A stretch of 64,000 bases of DNA from Austwickia sp. TVS 96-490-7B (GTDB lineage Bacteria; Actinomycetota; Actinomycetes; Actinomycetales; Dermatophilaceae), in the NCBI RefSeq assembly GCF_019331795.1, contig NZ_JAHPZL010000008.1:186001-250000 (forward strand), given 5' to 3'. The translations under genes were made by a program, and so were the position numbers. Of this stretch, positions 37,270 through 45,964 are shown in pieces. Under the pieces are notes generated by a model, which had not been told where the DNA came from, ran no database searches, and saw only the letters and a program-made list of their open reading frames with translations. Position 1 is the first letter of the stretch; every line of letters begins with the position of its first letter.

Positions 37270-38289
37270 TCAGCTGAACTCAAGCATGCGGGTGACGGCG
37301 CGGCGGGCACCATCGGCGACGGCCGGGTCGAGAGTGATCTCATTCGCCCCGGTTTCCAGGACGTGCCTGATGGCGGCGAGCGTGTTGCGTTTCATGTGGG
37401 GGCATAGGTTGCAGGGACGGATCATGTCGACGTCGGGATATGCGGCGGCGATGTTGTCACTCATCGAACATTCGGTGATGAGTGCTAGCTGGCGTGGCCG
37501 GTGTTTCTCGACGTAATCCTGCATGTGTGCGGTGGATCCGGCGAGGTCAGCTGCGGCAACGACCCCAGGGGGGCATTCTGGGTGGGCAAAGATGGTGACA
37601 CCGGGATGGTCTTGACGGATCTGGCGCACATCGGCGGGGGTGAAACGGTCGTGGACCTCGCATGACCCGGCATAGGTGAGGATGCCGATGCCGCGGGGAG
37701 CAACCTGTGCTGCGACGTTGCGGGCGAGATGCTGGTCCGGGATGAGGAGGACGTGATCGTTGCCGGTGCGGGTGGCGATACGTTCGACGATCTGTACGGC
37801 GTTGCCGCTGGTACAGCAGATATCAGAGGCGGCTTTGACGGCTGCGGAGGTGTTGACGTAGGTGACGATCGGGACGCCCGGGTGTTCCTGACGGAGTCGG
37901 GCGACGTCGTCGGCGGTGATCCCATCGGCAAGGGAACAGCCGGCGCGAAGGTCAGGAACCAGCACAGTTGTGCTCGGATTGAGCAGTTTTGCGGTCTCGG
38001 CCATGAAATGGACTCCTGCAAGCACGATGACGTCCGCATCGACGTCTTGAGCTTGGCGGGCCAAAGCGAGTGAGTCGCCGACGATATCGGCGACGCCGTG
38101 GAAGATCTGCGGAGTCATGTAGTTGTGGGCCAGGATGACAGCCCGTTTTTCAGCCTTGAGCTGCCATATTGCGGTGATGTCGTCGACCATCGTGGCCCAT
38201 TCAATCGGGGGGATCACCTGACGTACTCGGTCATAGAGCTCATCTGTCGAGGGGATGGCTCGACGGCGGTGGCTGGTGATGCTGGGCAT
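37270..38289 (-). CDS. nadA: quinolinate synthase
   Basis: A 339-residue [4Fe-4S] enzyme that condenses iminoaspartate with dihydroxyacetone phosphate. The three pseudo-repeats are visible: AVILAHNYMTPQIFHGVADI (near residue 55), VVLVPDLRAGCSL-like TTVLVPDLRAGCSLAD with the first cluster cysteine, and HPECPPGVVAAADLAGST with the second. The third cysteine is in MIRPCNLCPHMKRNTL near the C-terminus. It is the first gene of nadABC. GGAGAG precedes the ATG at 38289, and a 21-bp palindrome lies 38-58 bp upstream. Confidence 0.95.
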   Translation of the reverse strand: MPSITSHRRRAIPSTDELYDRVRQVIPPIEWATMVDDITAIWQLKAEKRAVILAHNYMTPQIFHGVADIVGDSLALARQAQDVDADVIVLAGVHFMAETAKLLNPSTTVLVPDLRAGCSLADGITADDVARLRQEHPGVPIVTYVNTSAAVKAASDICCTSGNAVQIVERIATRTGNDHVLLIPDQHLARNVAAQVAPRGIGILTYAGSCEVHDRFTPADVRQIRQDHPGVTIFAHPECPPGVVAAADLAGSTAHMQDYVEKHRPRQLALITECSMSDNIAAAYPDVDMIRPCNLCPHMKRNTLAAIRHVLETGANEITLDPAVADGARRAVTRMLEFS

Positions 38290-38326
38290 GGGTGCTCTCC
38301 AGGGGTGAGGCCTGACGCGGATTTAC

Positions 38327-38347
38327 TAATGCTGATACTGAGCATAA
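38327..38347 (-). promoter_or_regulatory. palindromic candidate NAD-regulator operator upstream of nadA
   Basis: A 21-bp imperfect palindrome, arms TAATGCT and AGCATAA with matching inner A/T positions, in the nadA promoter region. A Nudix-wHTH regulator of the NrtR/NadQ type is encoded about 8.5 kb away (46826-47767), which makes this a reasonable operator candidate. Confidence 0.5.
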
Positions 38348-38402
38348 CCCCAGTGGGGGTGACGTCAACTCAACCGCTCCGCCCGGCACGTAATCTGCCC
38401 TC

Positions 38403-39191
38403 GTGACCCCCTCCACTTCCGCCGCAGCCCACACCCTCCTATGTGCCACCGGCCCTGACGACCGCGCTCGCGGCCTCGACGTACTCCGCGCTCACCTGGA
38501 GGAATGGTCGACACATGATCGCCGAGACTTAGGTGCCGCCCTGATCGACGAACTCCATCAGGCGCCGCTCACTGCCGTCCGCAGCAGCGCAGCGCTCGCG
38601 CTCACCCACCTGGCCCGATATGGCACCTGGGATGACGGGTGGACTGAATCTGTGCTGCGTTGGTGGACTCGCGAAGACGATCTGCGTAGTTTCGACCCTC
38701 AGGACGGGTGGATCCACGCTGTCGTGCGCGGCGCTGATCTCATCGGCGCTCTCGCGCTGGCTCGTCAAGCCTCCGCGGCACGTCTCTTAGGCGCCTGCAC
38801 CAGGCGACTCATCGCTCCTACTGAATTCGTGTGGCTTGATGGCGAAGACGAACATATCGCTTACGCCATAGTCTGCGCTCTCAACAGCGAGAACGCTGAC
38901 CATGCAGACCCTACTGCCGGAGGGATCGACCCCACCCAGCTGGCCTGGCTCGGCCCACTCGTCACCTATCTCCATCGCAGCGCCGACGAGCCCTCAGATC
39001 CATGCCGCGCCAATACCCTGCACACCCTGCGATGCCTGACCATGCTGCTCGATGTGGATCGACCCGTGGCCGGAGCTACCCGCACACCTGCGCACTCAGC
39101 GCACATCCGCTCCACTGTCCTCGCAGTCCTGACCAGTGCTTCTCCATATCTGTGGAGCCTCGACTCATGGCAGCACCTGCCACGCATGTAG
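38403..39191 (+). CDS. DUF2785 domain-containing protein
   Basis: A 262-residue helical protein. SFDPQDGWIHAVVRGADLIG (near residue 98) is the DUF2785 signature (normally GWxHxxAHGAD); here the second His of the usual AHGAD is Arg (VRGAD). The remainder consists of amphipathic helices, in line with an ARM/HEAT-like fold. Function unknown. It is divergent from nadA with about 110 bp between them, so the palindrome at 38327-38347 could also affect this gene. A hairpin overlaps its 3' end. Confidence 0.72.
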   Translation: MTPSTSAAAHTLLCATGPDDRARGLDVLRAHLEEWSTHDRRDLGAALIDELHQAPLTAVRSSAALALTHLARYGTWDDGWTESVLRWWTREDDLRSFDPQDGWIHAVVRGADLIGALALARQASAARLLGACTRRLIAPTEFVWLDGEDEHIAYAIVCALNSENADHADPTAGGIDPTQLAWLGPLVTYLHRSADEPSDPCRANTLHTLRCLTMLLDVDRPVAGATRTPAHSAHIRSTVLAVLTSASPYLWSLDSWQHLPRM

Positions 39192-39209
39192 CCATCACGG
39201 CAGGTGCTG
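39171..39209 (+). terminator. terminator hairpin overlapping the end of the DUF2785 gene
   Basis: Perfect 11-bp inverted repeat CAGCACCTGCC / GGCAGGTGCTG with a 17-base loop that includes the stop codon. Confidence 0.6.
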
Positions 39210-39789
39210 TTCCACGGTCGTCTCTATCTCTGACGTTTGACTGCACCCGCCCGGTTGTGCTGTGAAAAAGCTGGATTCTTTCAGCTAACGACCGTTCAGT
39301 AAATGGACGCCATCTCCTATTCCTGGCGTAGGGTAAAATCCTCGTGGATTCGCTTATGGTTCAAGCCTTTTCGAGAAGCTGGTGACCTCCAGGTGGAGTG
39401 CTTAAACTGCCACTTTCCCAGGAAACTCCAAGGATAGGCGCCATCTGGATTCCGGCATTGCAATCGGAAAAGCACCCGCCAAGCCCAGATTTATGTCATG
39501 CTCTGCCTGTAGCCCCAATAACGGATATCGGCGTCACGTCGGTAACGGAGGTGAAGGGGAGGCTTGAGCAATGGCTGCCTCGACGGCTTAGATGAGGCCT
39601 CCATTAGAGGTCGGAGTACGCATATGGCAAAGTCCAGATATGTTCCAGTGAAGCCATCTCATATACGGGATGTGTGCATCATTGATGACCTCAAAATAAG
39701 CTAAGAAAATAATCGATGACCAGAGTTGCACTTTCACCAAGTGTCGCAAGGGGGTCATCTTCATTTAGTTTAATAGCAAGAAAGGCTGA
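39210..39789. other. AT-rich gap without a supportable gene
   Basis: About 580 bp that are clearly AT-richer than the flanking housekeeping DNA and mark the left edge of the foreign-looking exporter module. Only very short frames occur, such as a 26-codon one from 39624, with no recognisable product. I saw no terminal repeats or transposase fragment. Confidence 0.5.
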
Positions 39790-40617
39790 ATGTTGCACAT
39801 TTCCTTCGATGGTGTTGTTAAATCGTACAATCATTTTCAGCTCGGACCCATCGATTTATCCATTGCAGAAAACAGCATTACTGGTTTGGTGGGAGTCAAT
39901 GGCGCCGGAAAGACGACTCTCATCAAACTTGCGCTTGGCTTGACACGAGCATCTTCCGGAACAGTAACGAAATGTCATTCCGACGAGGTCGGAGTCGTAT
40001 ATGACACTCCTAAGTATAGTAAAGATTGGAGGGTCCGTGAGGTTTCTAAAGCACTTCGAAGATTTTATCCAACCTGGGATCAGCAACAATTCGATATCAC
40101 TGTCGATTGGGCGCGTATAGATCAGTCAAAGAAAATTAAGGAACTATCGCGGGGGATGGGTATGAAATTGCAGCTTGCAGTCGCATTCGCCCACGATGCA
40201 AGGTTTCTGATCCTCGATGAGCCGACTTCGGGGCTCGATCCGTTAGCGCGCCACGAAATTTTACACATGATAGCTGATTTCTCGAAGATTCAGGGACACT
40301 CCGTTCTTTTCTCCAGTCACATCAGCTCGGATTTAGAAAAATTCGCAGACGATATCATCATGCTTCATGAAGGAAAGTTGGTCTTCTCAGGTCAAACCTG
40401 CAATTTACTGAGTGACTATCGAATAATTTCAGGAGAATTTGATCAGCTGTCAGCAATCAAAGAATCTATTATAGGCCTACGAAAGGGACCCGCCTCATGT
40501 GAGGGCCTCATTAAACTTTCGCATACGAGTAATATTAATTTAAATTCAATTAAACTGAGGGAGCCATCGTTGGATGAGGTTGTGATTTATTTACCCCAAG
40601 GCTGCAGCGATGCTTAA
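39790..40617 (+). CDS. ABC transporter ATP-binding protein
   Basis: A 275-residue ATPase, AT-rich compared with the rest of the window. Walker A GLVGVNGAGKTTLIKL is near residue 35, the signature KELSRGMGMKLQLAVA near 118, Walker B ARFLILDEPTSGLDPLARHE near 140 and the switch His in SSHISSDLEKFADDI. The signature reads LSRGM instead of LSGGQ, as in several ABC-2 exporters of the PmtA/YhaQ type. The ATG at 39790 follows AAAGG. Its stop overlaps the permease start by 8 bp. The substrate is unknown; peptide or lipid export is likely. Confidence 0.88.
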   Translation: MLHISFDGVVKSYNHFQLGPIDLSIAENSITGLVGVNGAGKTTLIKLALGLTRASSGTVTKCHSDEVGVVYDTPKYSKDWRVREVSKALRRFYPTWDQQQFDITVDWARIDQSKKIKELSRGMGMKLQLAVAFAHDARFLILDEPTSGLDPLARHEILHMIADFSKIQGHSVLFSSHISSDLEKFADDIIMLHEGKLVFSGQTCNLLSDYRIISGEFDQLSAIKESIIGLRKGPASCEGLIKLSHTSNINLNSIKLREPSLDEVVIYLPQGCSDA

Positions 40618-41290
40618 TTCTGCGCATGACGTGAGGAGTCAGACTTTTATTTCAAACAGCACTCCGTTGAAGCGGATAGCCGCGATGGTCTTGTTGGATC
40701 TGATTACTATCCGCACTATGTCGATAGTAGCGGCAGCCATGATAGGTATATCAGCTGTAGCGACCATGGCCATCCCACTAGAAAGCACTATGCCGTTCAT
40801 GACGATGATATCAATCATCATGATCGTCAATTTATATAATATTATTGATTCAAGTGACTTGCATTTTCTTTATGGCTCCCTCCCCGTTCTCCCAAGGGAG
40901 GTTGTTGCGGCGCATTACCTCGTTGGTATTTTATCTATTGCTGCTAGCGCTTCGCCTCTTATTTTGGGGGCATGCATCGGTGGCGGGAGCAGATCAGATC
41001 TGATGAATGCTTTGTGCGCTGGGGTGGGCTCGATCTTCGTCCTATTAGCTTTGCTTCTCCCTGTTTATACTGCTTGGGGGGCTCAGCGCGGCGGAATAGT
41101 CTTTCTCTTTTCAGTTTTCCTGATCGGAATTTTTGGCTTCTACGGACCTTCCCTGCCTTTCGATGCGCCTAGCATTAACTTTAAAGAGTTATTTCAAGTC
41201 ATACCTCTCTATTTGCTGGCATTTAGCTTGCTCGTGTATTTCATCTCTTATCTGATTTCGGCGCGCATTTATGCCAGGGCAGATCACTGA
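40610..41290 (+). CDS. ABC-2 type transporter permease
   Basis: A 226-residue membrane protein with six hydrophobic segments and the stretch DLHFLYGSLPVLPREVVAAHYL (residues 83-104), typical of the ABC2_membrane_5 group that includes Staphylococcus PmtB/PmtD exporters. It overlaps the ATPase gene and shares its AT-rich composition, so the two form a unit. Whether a homodimer with the single ATPase is enough, or the small protein downstream is needed, is unknown. Confidence 0.8.
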   Translation: MLNSAHDVRSQTFISNSTPLKRIAAMVLLDLITIRTMSIVAAAMIGISAVATMAIPLESTMPFMTMISIIMIVNLYNIIDSSDLHFLYGSLPVLPREVVAAHYLVGILSIAASASPLILGACIGGGSRSDLMNALCAGVGSIFVLLALLLPVYTAWGAQRGGIVFLFSVFLIGIFGFYGPSLPFDAPSINFKELFQVIPLYLLAFSLLVYFISYLISARIYARADH

Positions 41291-41318
41291 TCCACAAGAA
41301 CTTCCACGAAAGGAATCC

Positions 41319-41483
41319 ATGAATACCACAAATAGGAAATATCTGCGGATCGTCATTGGTGTACTTTTTCTTATTGCTAGTCTCTCAACATTCTTGGGAG
41401 GGGACCGCCTATCTGGTGGCATCTTTCTCGTATCGGCTTTATTGTTATTAGGATCGTGCCTTGTGAAGCGAAAGAATGGATGA
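41319..41483 (+). CDS. small two-helix membrane protein of the exporter module
   Basis: A 54-residue protein starting NTTNRKYLRIVIG after Met, with two hydrophobic helices (IVIGVLFLIASLSTFLG and GGIFLVSALLLLGSCLV) joined by GGDRLS, and a basic end VKRKNG. GAAAGGAAT lies just upstream of the ATG at 41319. It follows the permease by 28 bp and is AT-rich too. It could be an accessory subunit or an immunity-like protein; I recognise no family. Confidence 0.6.
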   Translation: MNTTNRKYLRIVIGVLFLIASLSTFLGGDRLSGGIFLVSALLLLGSCLVKRKNG

Positions 41484-41725
41484 TAACTTCATGCCCTTAG
41501 CTTAGGAGGGTGGCATATTTACGTGCGGTATTTTTTGGCACTGGATATGCAGTGCAGCTCATCTCGTGGTGAGCAGGATGGCGACATCGCAGATAGGTAT
41601 GCGCGAAGGATTGAGGATCGACAGAGCGAATGATGCATCTCATCTGCCACTAGGTGGTCGCAGACGCCCGTCCCCTGCGCTGTACATAAGGCGGTTGGCC
41701 AGTCGGTGTCACCAGTGTCATCATA

Positions 41726-41741
41726 TCGTACATGTGTTCGA
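41726..41741 (+). promoter_or_regulatory. LexA-binding SOS box upstream of umuDC
   Basis: TCGTACATGTGTTCGA matches the actinobacterial LexA consensus (CGAAC-N4-GTTCG) except for one base (GTAC for GAAC) and sits 11 bp before the likely umuD-like start codon. It should make the pair DNA-damage inducible. Confidence 0.75.
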
Positions 41742-41752
41742 TCAACGCGGGA

Positions 41753-42088
41753 GTGACCAGCTCCTGGCCGTCCCCGGCGCAGGACTATTACCAGGGCCCC
41801 ATCAGCTTGGATGCCCGATACTTGGGGCGCCCGTCGCGTTATCTGCTGCGCTCTGAGGCACAGCTGGCCTGCGCGGGTATCGCCGCCGGTGACGTCCTCA
41901 TCGTGGATCGTGCCGTCGATCCCGGGCCGGGGATGATTCTGGTGGTGGTCGCCGACGGCGAACATCGCATTGCCCGGTTGACTCCGCATGGCACGTTGGC
42001 TGTGGACGCTGGGGTGTTGACCGCGACCGATGCGGTGCGATTTTGGGGAGTGGTGACGGCGCTGGTCCGTGACCTGCTCATCCCATGA
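41753..42088 (+). CDS. umuD: UmuD-like protein lacking the self-cleavage residues
   Basis: A 111-residue protein. It begins [20 protein letters not shown], which aligns with FPSPAADY just after the UmuD cleavage site, so there is no cleavable 24-residue arm. Aligned to E. coli UmuD, the catalytic Ser60 (GDSMIDGGI) falls on Gln37 in EAQLACAGI, and Lys97 (FTVKKL) on Ala74 in HRIARL. The fold motif [13 protein letters not shown] and the end [13 protein letters not shown] are kept. So it is likely a permanent UmuD'. I prefer the GTG at 41753; the ATG at 41732 lies inside the SOS box. It overlaps umuC by 4 bp (ATGA). Confidence 0.75.
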   Translation: MTSSWPSPAQDYYQGPISLDARYLGRPSRYLLRSEAQLACAGIAAGDVLIVDRAVDPGPGMILVVVADGEHRIARLTPHGTLAVDAGVLTATDAVRFWGVVTALVRDLLIP

Positions 42089-43350
42089 GTCAGGTCGTTG
42101 CTCTCATCGACGTGGAATCGATGTATGCCTCCTGTGAGCGGGTCGTCGATCCCGCCTTGATGGGTCGGCCTGTCGTGGTGCTTTCTAACAACGACGGCTG
42201 CGTGATCGCTCGGTCGAGGGAAGCCAAAGAGTGTGGGGTCGCGATGGGTGCGCCCTGGTTTCAGGTGCGCGACGATCCACGTTTTCAGCAAGTCGTGGCT
42301 AAGTCCAGCAATTACGAGCTGTACGGCGACTTGTCGGCGCGTTTCGTCACCACTGTCACTTCCCTCGCTGCTGACGTCGAGGTGTATTCCATCGATGAAG
42401 TTTTCCTATCGCTGCCGGCAGCCCGGGCAGAGCAAATCGTCAATGACATCGCGCATCGGGTCTACCAGTGGGTGGGCTTGCCGGTGACCTGTGGGATCGG
42501 TACGACGAAAACGCTGGCTAAAGTAGCTCAACGCCTGGCCAAACGTGACCCAAATCCGCCCCATGTCGGCAATCTTGCCGGGCATTCTCCTGCCCAGATC
42601 GGTGATGTTCTTGCCGCGACACCAGTAGCCGACGTCTGGGGCATCGGGTCACGCCTGGCAGCCCGGCTATGTGCGGACCGCATCGCCACCGCCGCTGATC
42701 TCGCCACCGCGGACCCGGGGTGGCTCCGGCAACGCTATTCCGTCACCGTGGAACGCACCGCTCGAGAATTAGCGGGCACCCCATGTCTGCTTGTGGGAAA
42801 TCAACCCGTCCGGCGTGCCCAAGTCATGCACACGAGAATGCTTGGCCGTCCTGTGGACACCCTCACCGACATGACAGACGTGGTCACGGTCCGGGCGAGC
42901 CAAGCAGCGACCCGATTGCGAAGCCACGGCCTGCACGCAGCGCTGCTCACGGTGATCCTGTCCGCTGGTTCCTCCCACGACAAGCACGACGTACGCCGAC
43001 GACATGACACCGCCTCTGTCCCCTTAGACCCACCCACCAACCAGACCCACGACCTGATCCGCGCTGCCCACCACGCTACAGCGACGGCCATGCCACATGG
43101 AGCTGCCTACACCCGGGTAGGTGTGCTGTTGACGGACCTCACCCCGGCCGGTGAGGCATCACCATTGTGGGGCTCACCAGGTGATATCCGGTTAGGCCGC
43201 GCAATGGACGCACTGACTGCGCGACTCGGACCCGGGGTAGTGGGGTATGGCGCGGCAGGCTTTCGACGTGTGCCCCCATGGGAGATGCGCCGTGACTTGT
43301 TGTCCGCTGCTGCGACAACCCGATGGGATCAGTTGCTCCCCACCCGTTGA
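42085..43350 (+). CDS. umuC: Y-family DNA polymerase V catalytic subunit (UmuC-like)
   Basis: A 421-residue translesion polymerase. Catalytic acids are intact: Asp in [14 protein letters not shown] (near residue 9) and DE in [12 protein letters not shown] (near 102). [19 protein letters not shown] and [14 protein letters not shown] are UmuC signatures, followed by a helix-hairpin-helix region ([15 protein letters not shown]), the little-finger domain, and a DUF4113 tail ([14 protein letters not shown], then TTRWDQLLP). It copies damaged DNA with UmuD'. Coupled to the UmuD-like gene and under the same SOS box. Confidence 0.92.
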   Translation: MSQVVALIDVESMYASCERVVDPALMGRPVVVLSNNDGCVIARSREAKECGVAMGAPWFQVRDDPRFQQVVAKSSNYELYGDLSARFVTTVTSLAADVEVYSIDEVFLSLPAARAEQIVNDIAHRVYQWVGLPVTCGIGTTKTLAKVAQRLAKRDPNPPHVGNLAGHSPAQIGDVLAATPVADVWGIGSRLAARLCADRIATAADLATADPGWLRQRYSVTVERTARELAGTPCLLVGNQPVRRAQVMHTRMLGRPVDTLTDMTDVVTVRASQAATRLRSHGLHAALLTVILSAGSSHDKHDVRRRHDTASVPLDPPTNQTHDLIRAAHHATATAMPHGAAYTRVGVLLTDLTPAGEASPLWGSPGDIRLGRAMDALTARLGPGVVGYGAAGFRRVPPWEMRRDLLSAAATTRWDQLLPTR

Positions 43351-43476
43351 GACCAACCCACGTGAGGTCATCACGATCGACATCACCCAGACCGCAGCCG
43401 CGACCTGGCGCTACGAATATCACAGGACCTGCGCTAGCCTCACATATCTGTTTGCGCCGTTCATCACGGCAGCGCA

Positions 43477-44151
43477 TCAAATCGTCAGGGCATTCGGTTT
43501 ACGGGCCAAAAGGGCATGGGTGAGGGACGACGTGTCAAGGTCGTAGATCGCGTGCGACTCGATGCGGAGACCCTTCTGATGCACAACCTGTTCCCAGGTA
43601 GCGGCGGAACGTTTATTAACGTGGACGTGCATGGGGTGACCTCCGTACCCCTGGGTTTTCACGCTGTGTGTAGCGCCGATGTGGCCGCCGAGCAACAACA
43701 CACCGCCAGGGGTCAGTATCCGCGCAAGCTCACTGACGGCACGCCCGAGTTCTGCATCGGGCAGGTGATGGAGGACGTACATGCAGCACACCCCATCTGC
43801 CGACTCCGACGGCACAGGAATATCCAGAACGGACCCCATTTCGAAACGCGCCTGCGGCACATTCTCACGCGCGATGTCGATCATGACTGGAGACAGGTCA
43901 ACACCCATCACCTGTACCCCGCGCGCAGCGAGGAATTGAGTCCACCACCCGGGCCCGCAGCCGATGTCGACGATCGTGGCGACACCATCGGAAATGGTGC
44001 GTGCCGCTAACTCAGTGAGCATGGCGTAATCACCAGCCATAGCGGCATTGTCCATCGGAGCAGAACGTGTCATCTGCGCGTAAGACTGTGCGACACGGTC
44101 GTAGGACTCCCGGGCCAACATCTGCCAATCAGCGTTCATCGGAGTCGTCAC
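43477..44151 (-). CDS. class I SAM-dependent methyltransferase
   Basis: A 224-residue UbiE/Ubie-like small-molecule methyltransferase. Motif I ATIVDIGCGPGWWTQFL is near residue 60, VMGVDLSPVMIDIAREN near 83, and MYVLHHLPDAELGRAV near 125. The target cannot be read from the sequence. It overlaps the end of the MFS gene by 23 bp, so the two are translated as a unit; an ATG four codons later would shorten the overlap. The pairing of a methyltransferase with an exporter suggests modification and export of one compound. Confidence 0.82.
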   Translation of the reverse strand: MTTPMNADWQMLARESYDRVAQSYAQMTRSAPMDNAAMAGDYAMLTELAARTISDGVATIVDIGCGPGWWTQFLAARGVQVMGVDLSPVMIDIARENVPQARFEMGSVLDIPVPSESADGVCCMYVLHHLPDAELGRAVSELARILTPGGVLLLGGHIGATHSVKTQGYGGHPMHVHVNKRSAATWEQVVHQKGLRIESHAIYDLDTSSLTHALLARKPNALTI

Positions 44152-45379
44152 GGTGAGGTTCTCCGGCTTGTGCGAGGTGACCGAGCTGACGCCAGATCAC
44201 CACAAGCAAGGGGAAGTTGCCAGCTACGGCACACCAATACACGGCTGTGATGCCGAACTGGCGAGCAATGACACCACCTAACATCCCGCCGACCACCAGC
44301 CCCAGATAGACCCCCATCATGGTCACACTGCCGACACGACCCAGCAGGTGGTGAGGGGTCAGAGCTTGTCGCACCGTCATCGATGTCGTCCCCCACAGGA
44401 ATGCTTCAACGCCAAACGCGAACATCGCCACATACGCCACCAGGGGCGTCGTGGTGAGCGCGCAGGTCATGTGGACGAGCGTCTCGGTGACGAGAGCTGC
44501 TCGCATGAGCGTGGCATAGGACACACGCCGAGTGACCGCCCCGAAAGTGAGGATCGCCACGACTCCGCCGACGGCGCCGGCTGAGGTGAGCAGACCGAAT
44601 CCCACCTCGTCGAGGCCTAGTCGTTGGCTCGCCCACACGACAGTGACGGATGCGGTGGCGCCGTACGTGATGTTGAACAGAGTGACGGTGAGCACCAGCG
44701 TGCGCACCGGGCCGTTGCCAGCGAGCCAACGTAATCCTTCGACAACGTCATGGCGCAGCGCGGCACTGGAACGCGTCTCTTCCGTGACATGCCGGACTGT
44801 CATCCGTGAAATGAGAGCGGCGCCCGCAGCGAAACAGACGGCGTTAGCAACGAATGGCCAGGCTGCTCCCACCGCGAAAAGGAACGCGCCGACGGGCGGC
44901 CCGAAGAGCTGGTTGCCTCCGACGTACGTCGCCATCATCCGCGGTTGAGCGACCCCGATGTGTTCGGCTGGAACAGTGCTGGGAAGTAAGGTCTGCCCAG
45001 CGACGTCAGCGAATGCCTCCGCGACACCAAGGAGGCTGATCAACGCCAGCACCAGCCCGATTGTCATTGTGCCGGTGGCAACAAGCGCTCCCATACACAT
45101 CAGCACCGCAGCACGCGTCAGGTCGACGATGATCACGAGGCGTTGACGGTTGACGCGGTCAATATAGGCCCCGACACCTAGTCCGAGTAGCAGAATAGGT
45201 AGCCGTTGCAGCACCGGGGCTAGCGCGATCAAGAATGGATCCCGGGTCAGCGACGCCAATAGCAATGGTCCAGCGGCGAGGAGCATGCCGTCACCGAACT
45301 GGTTGAGGGAGCTCGCGGCGATGAGGGCACGGAAGGAACCTCCGAGCCGGTGCGGCAGAGCGGCTTCGAGGAAGTTCAC
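44129..45379 (-). CDS. MFS transporter (efflux, EntS/Mef-like)
   Basis: About 416 residues with 12 hydrophobic segments. The N-terminal FRALIAASSLNQFGDGMLLAAG and the loop GVGAYIDRVNRQRLVIIVDL (the MFS motif A position) place it in the MFS_3 efflux group near enterobactin exporter EntS and macrolide MefA. I start it at the GTG at 45379, next to the first helix; frames reaching 45640 add about 87 residues without homology and overlap the divergent gene. Substrate unknown. Confidence 0.82.
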   Translation of the reverse strand: MNFLEAALPHRLGGSFRALIAASSLNQFGDGMLLAAGPLLLASLTRDPFLIALAPVLQRLPILLLGLGVGAYIDRVNRQRLVIIVDLTRAAVLMCMGALVATGTMTIGLVLALISLLGVAEAFADVAGQTLLPSTVPAEHIGVAQPRMMATYVGGNQLFGPPVGAFLFAVGAAWPFVANAVCFAAGAALISRMTVRHVTEETRSSAALRHDVVEGLRWLAGNGPVRTLVLTVTLFNITYGATASVTVVWASQRLGLDEVGFGLLTSAGAVGGVVAILTFGAVTRRVSYATLMRAALVTETLVHMTCALTTTPLVAYVAMFAFGVEAFLWGTTSMTVRQALTPHHLLGRVGSVTMMGVYLGLVVGGMLGGVIARQFGITAVYWCAVAGNFPLLVVIWRQLGHLAQAGEPHRDDSDER

Positions 45380-45425
45380 CCGCGCGAGTCTACGTGGAGC
45401 GAGTTCCCCCGCTGCGTGTTGATTT

Positions 45426-45863
45426 ATGACCAGAATGGGTCGGGTGATGACCTGGCGTGGGCCTGCGGTGGCGGTGATCGCCACGACTTTAGCGACATCA
45501 CTGGTGTTGCTCACGGCCCACCAAGGGAGCGCCGATCGGATCCTCTCCGAGGTAAAACGCGATCCGTCATCGGTGTCCCTTTCGGGGCCTGTCAACGGTT
45601 CGTCCGGCACCGTTGTCTGCCCGTACGCCGATACAGACAAATTGTCATCATTGCGTCAGTCGCGGCTTGTGGGGGCAGGTGTTGACACGGGCGTGATGGA
45701 CGAGGGCATCCAATGGATTGTGTACGACGATGAGAATGTGGATCCCATTCGGCTGGAACGTCATGAGGTTGATCTGTGCCAGGTCGGCGGCCTGGTCGAA
45801 TTTACCGCCCACACTAGATTCGCTACTGAAAAGCCTCAAGAGCAATCTGGTCAGCCCAGATAG
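45426..45863 (+). CDS. hypothetical protein with N-terminal signal anchor
   Basis: A 145-residue protein I do not recognise. A basic start and a hydrophobic stretch (GPAVAVIATTLATSLVLLTA, residues about 12-31) look like a signal anchor or signal peptide without a lipobox; the rest is soluble and outside, with two cysteines (VVCPYADTD and VDLCQVGG) that could pair. ATGs at 45426, 45435 and 45447 are all possible starts. It is divergent from the MFS gene by about 46 bp and convergent with a lipoprotein gene. Confidence 0.5.
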   Translation: MTRMGRVMTWRGPAVAVIATTLATSLVLLTAHQGSADRILSEVKRDPSSVSLSGPVNGSSGTVVCPYADTDKLSSLRQSRLVGAGVDTGVMDEGIQWIVYDDENVDPIRLERHEVDLCQVGGLVEFTAHTRFATEKPQEQSGQPR

Positions 45864-45964
45864 GTGCTCACCGAAAAAAGTGATTCGATGATGTCTTAGC
45901 GCGATATCCCGGCGTCGATGACGGGAGGCTGGGGTGGCTATTGCTAGAGGTGCACATCGCTCTT

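Noticed and set aside
39398-39595. 65-codon frame in the AT-rich gap
   Set aside because: No binding site, no similarity that I can recognise, and no coding-like pattern.
41538-41555. Short hairpin GCACTG/CAGTGC between the exporter module and umuDC
   Set aside because: Only 6 bp with the T run on the wrong side for either neighbouring transcript.
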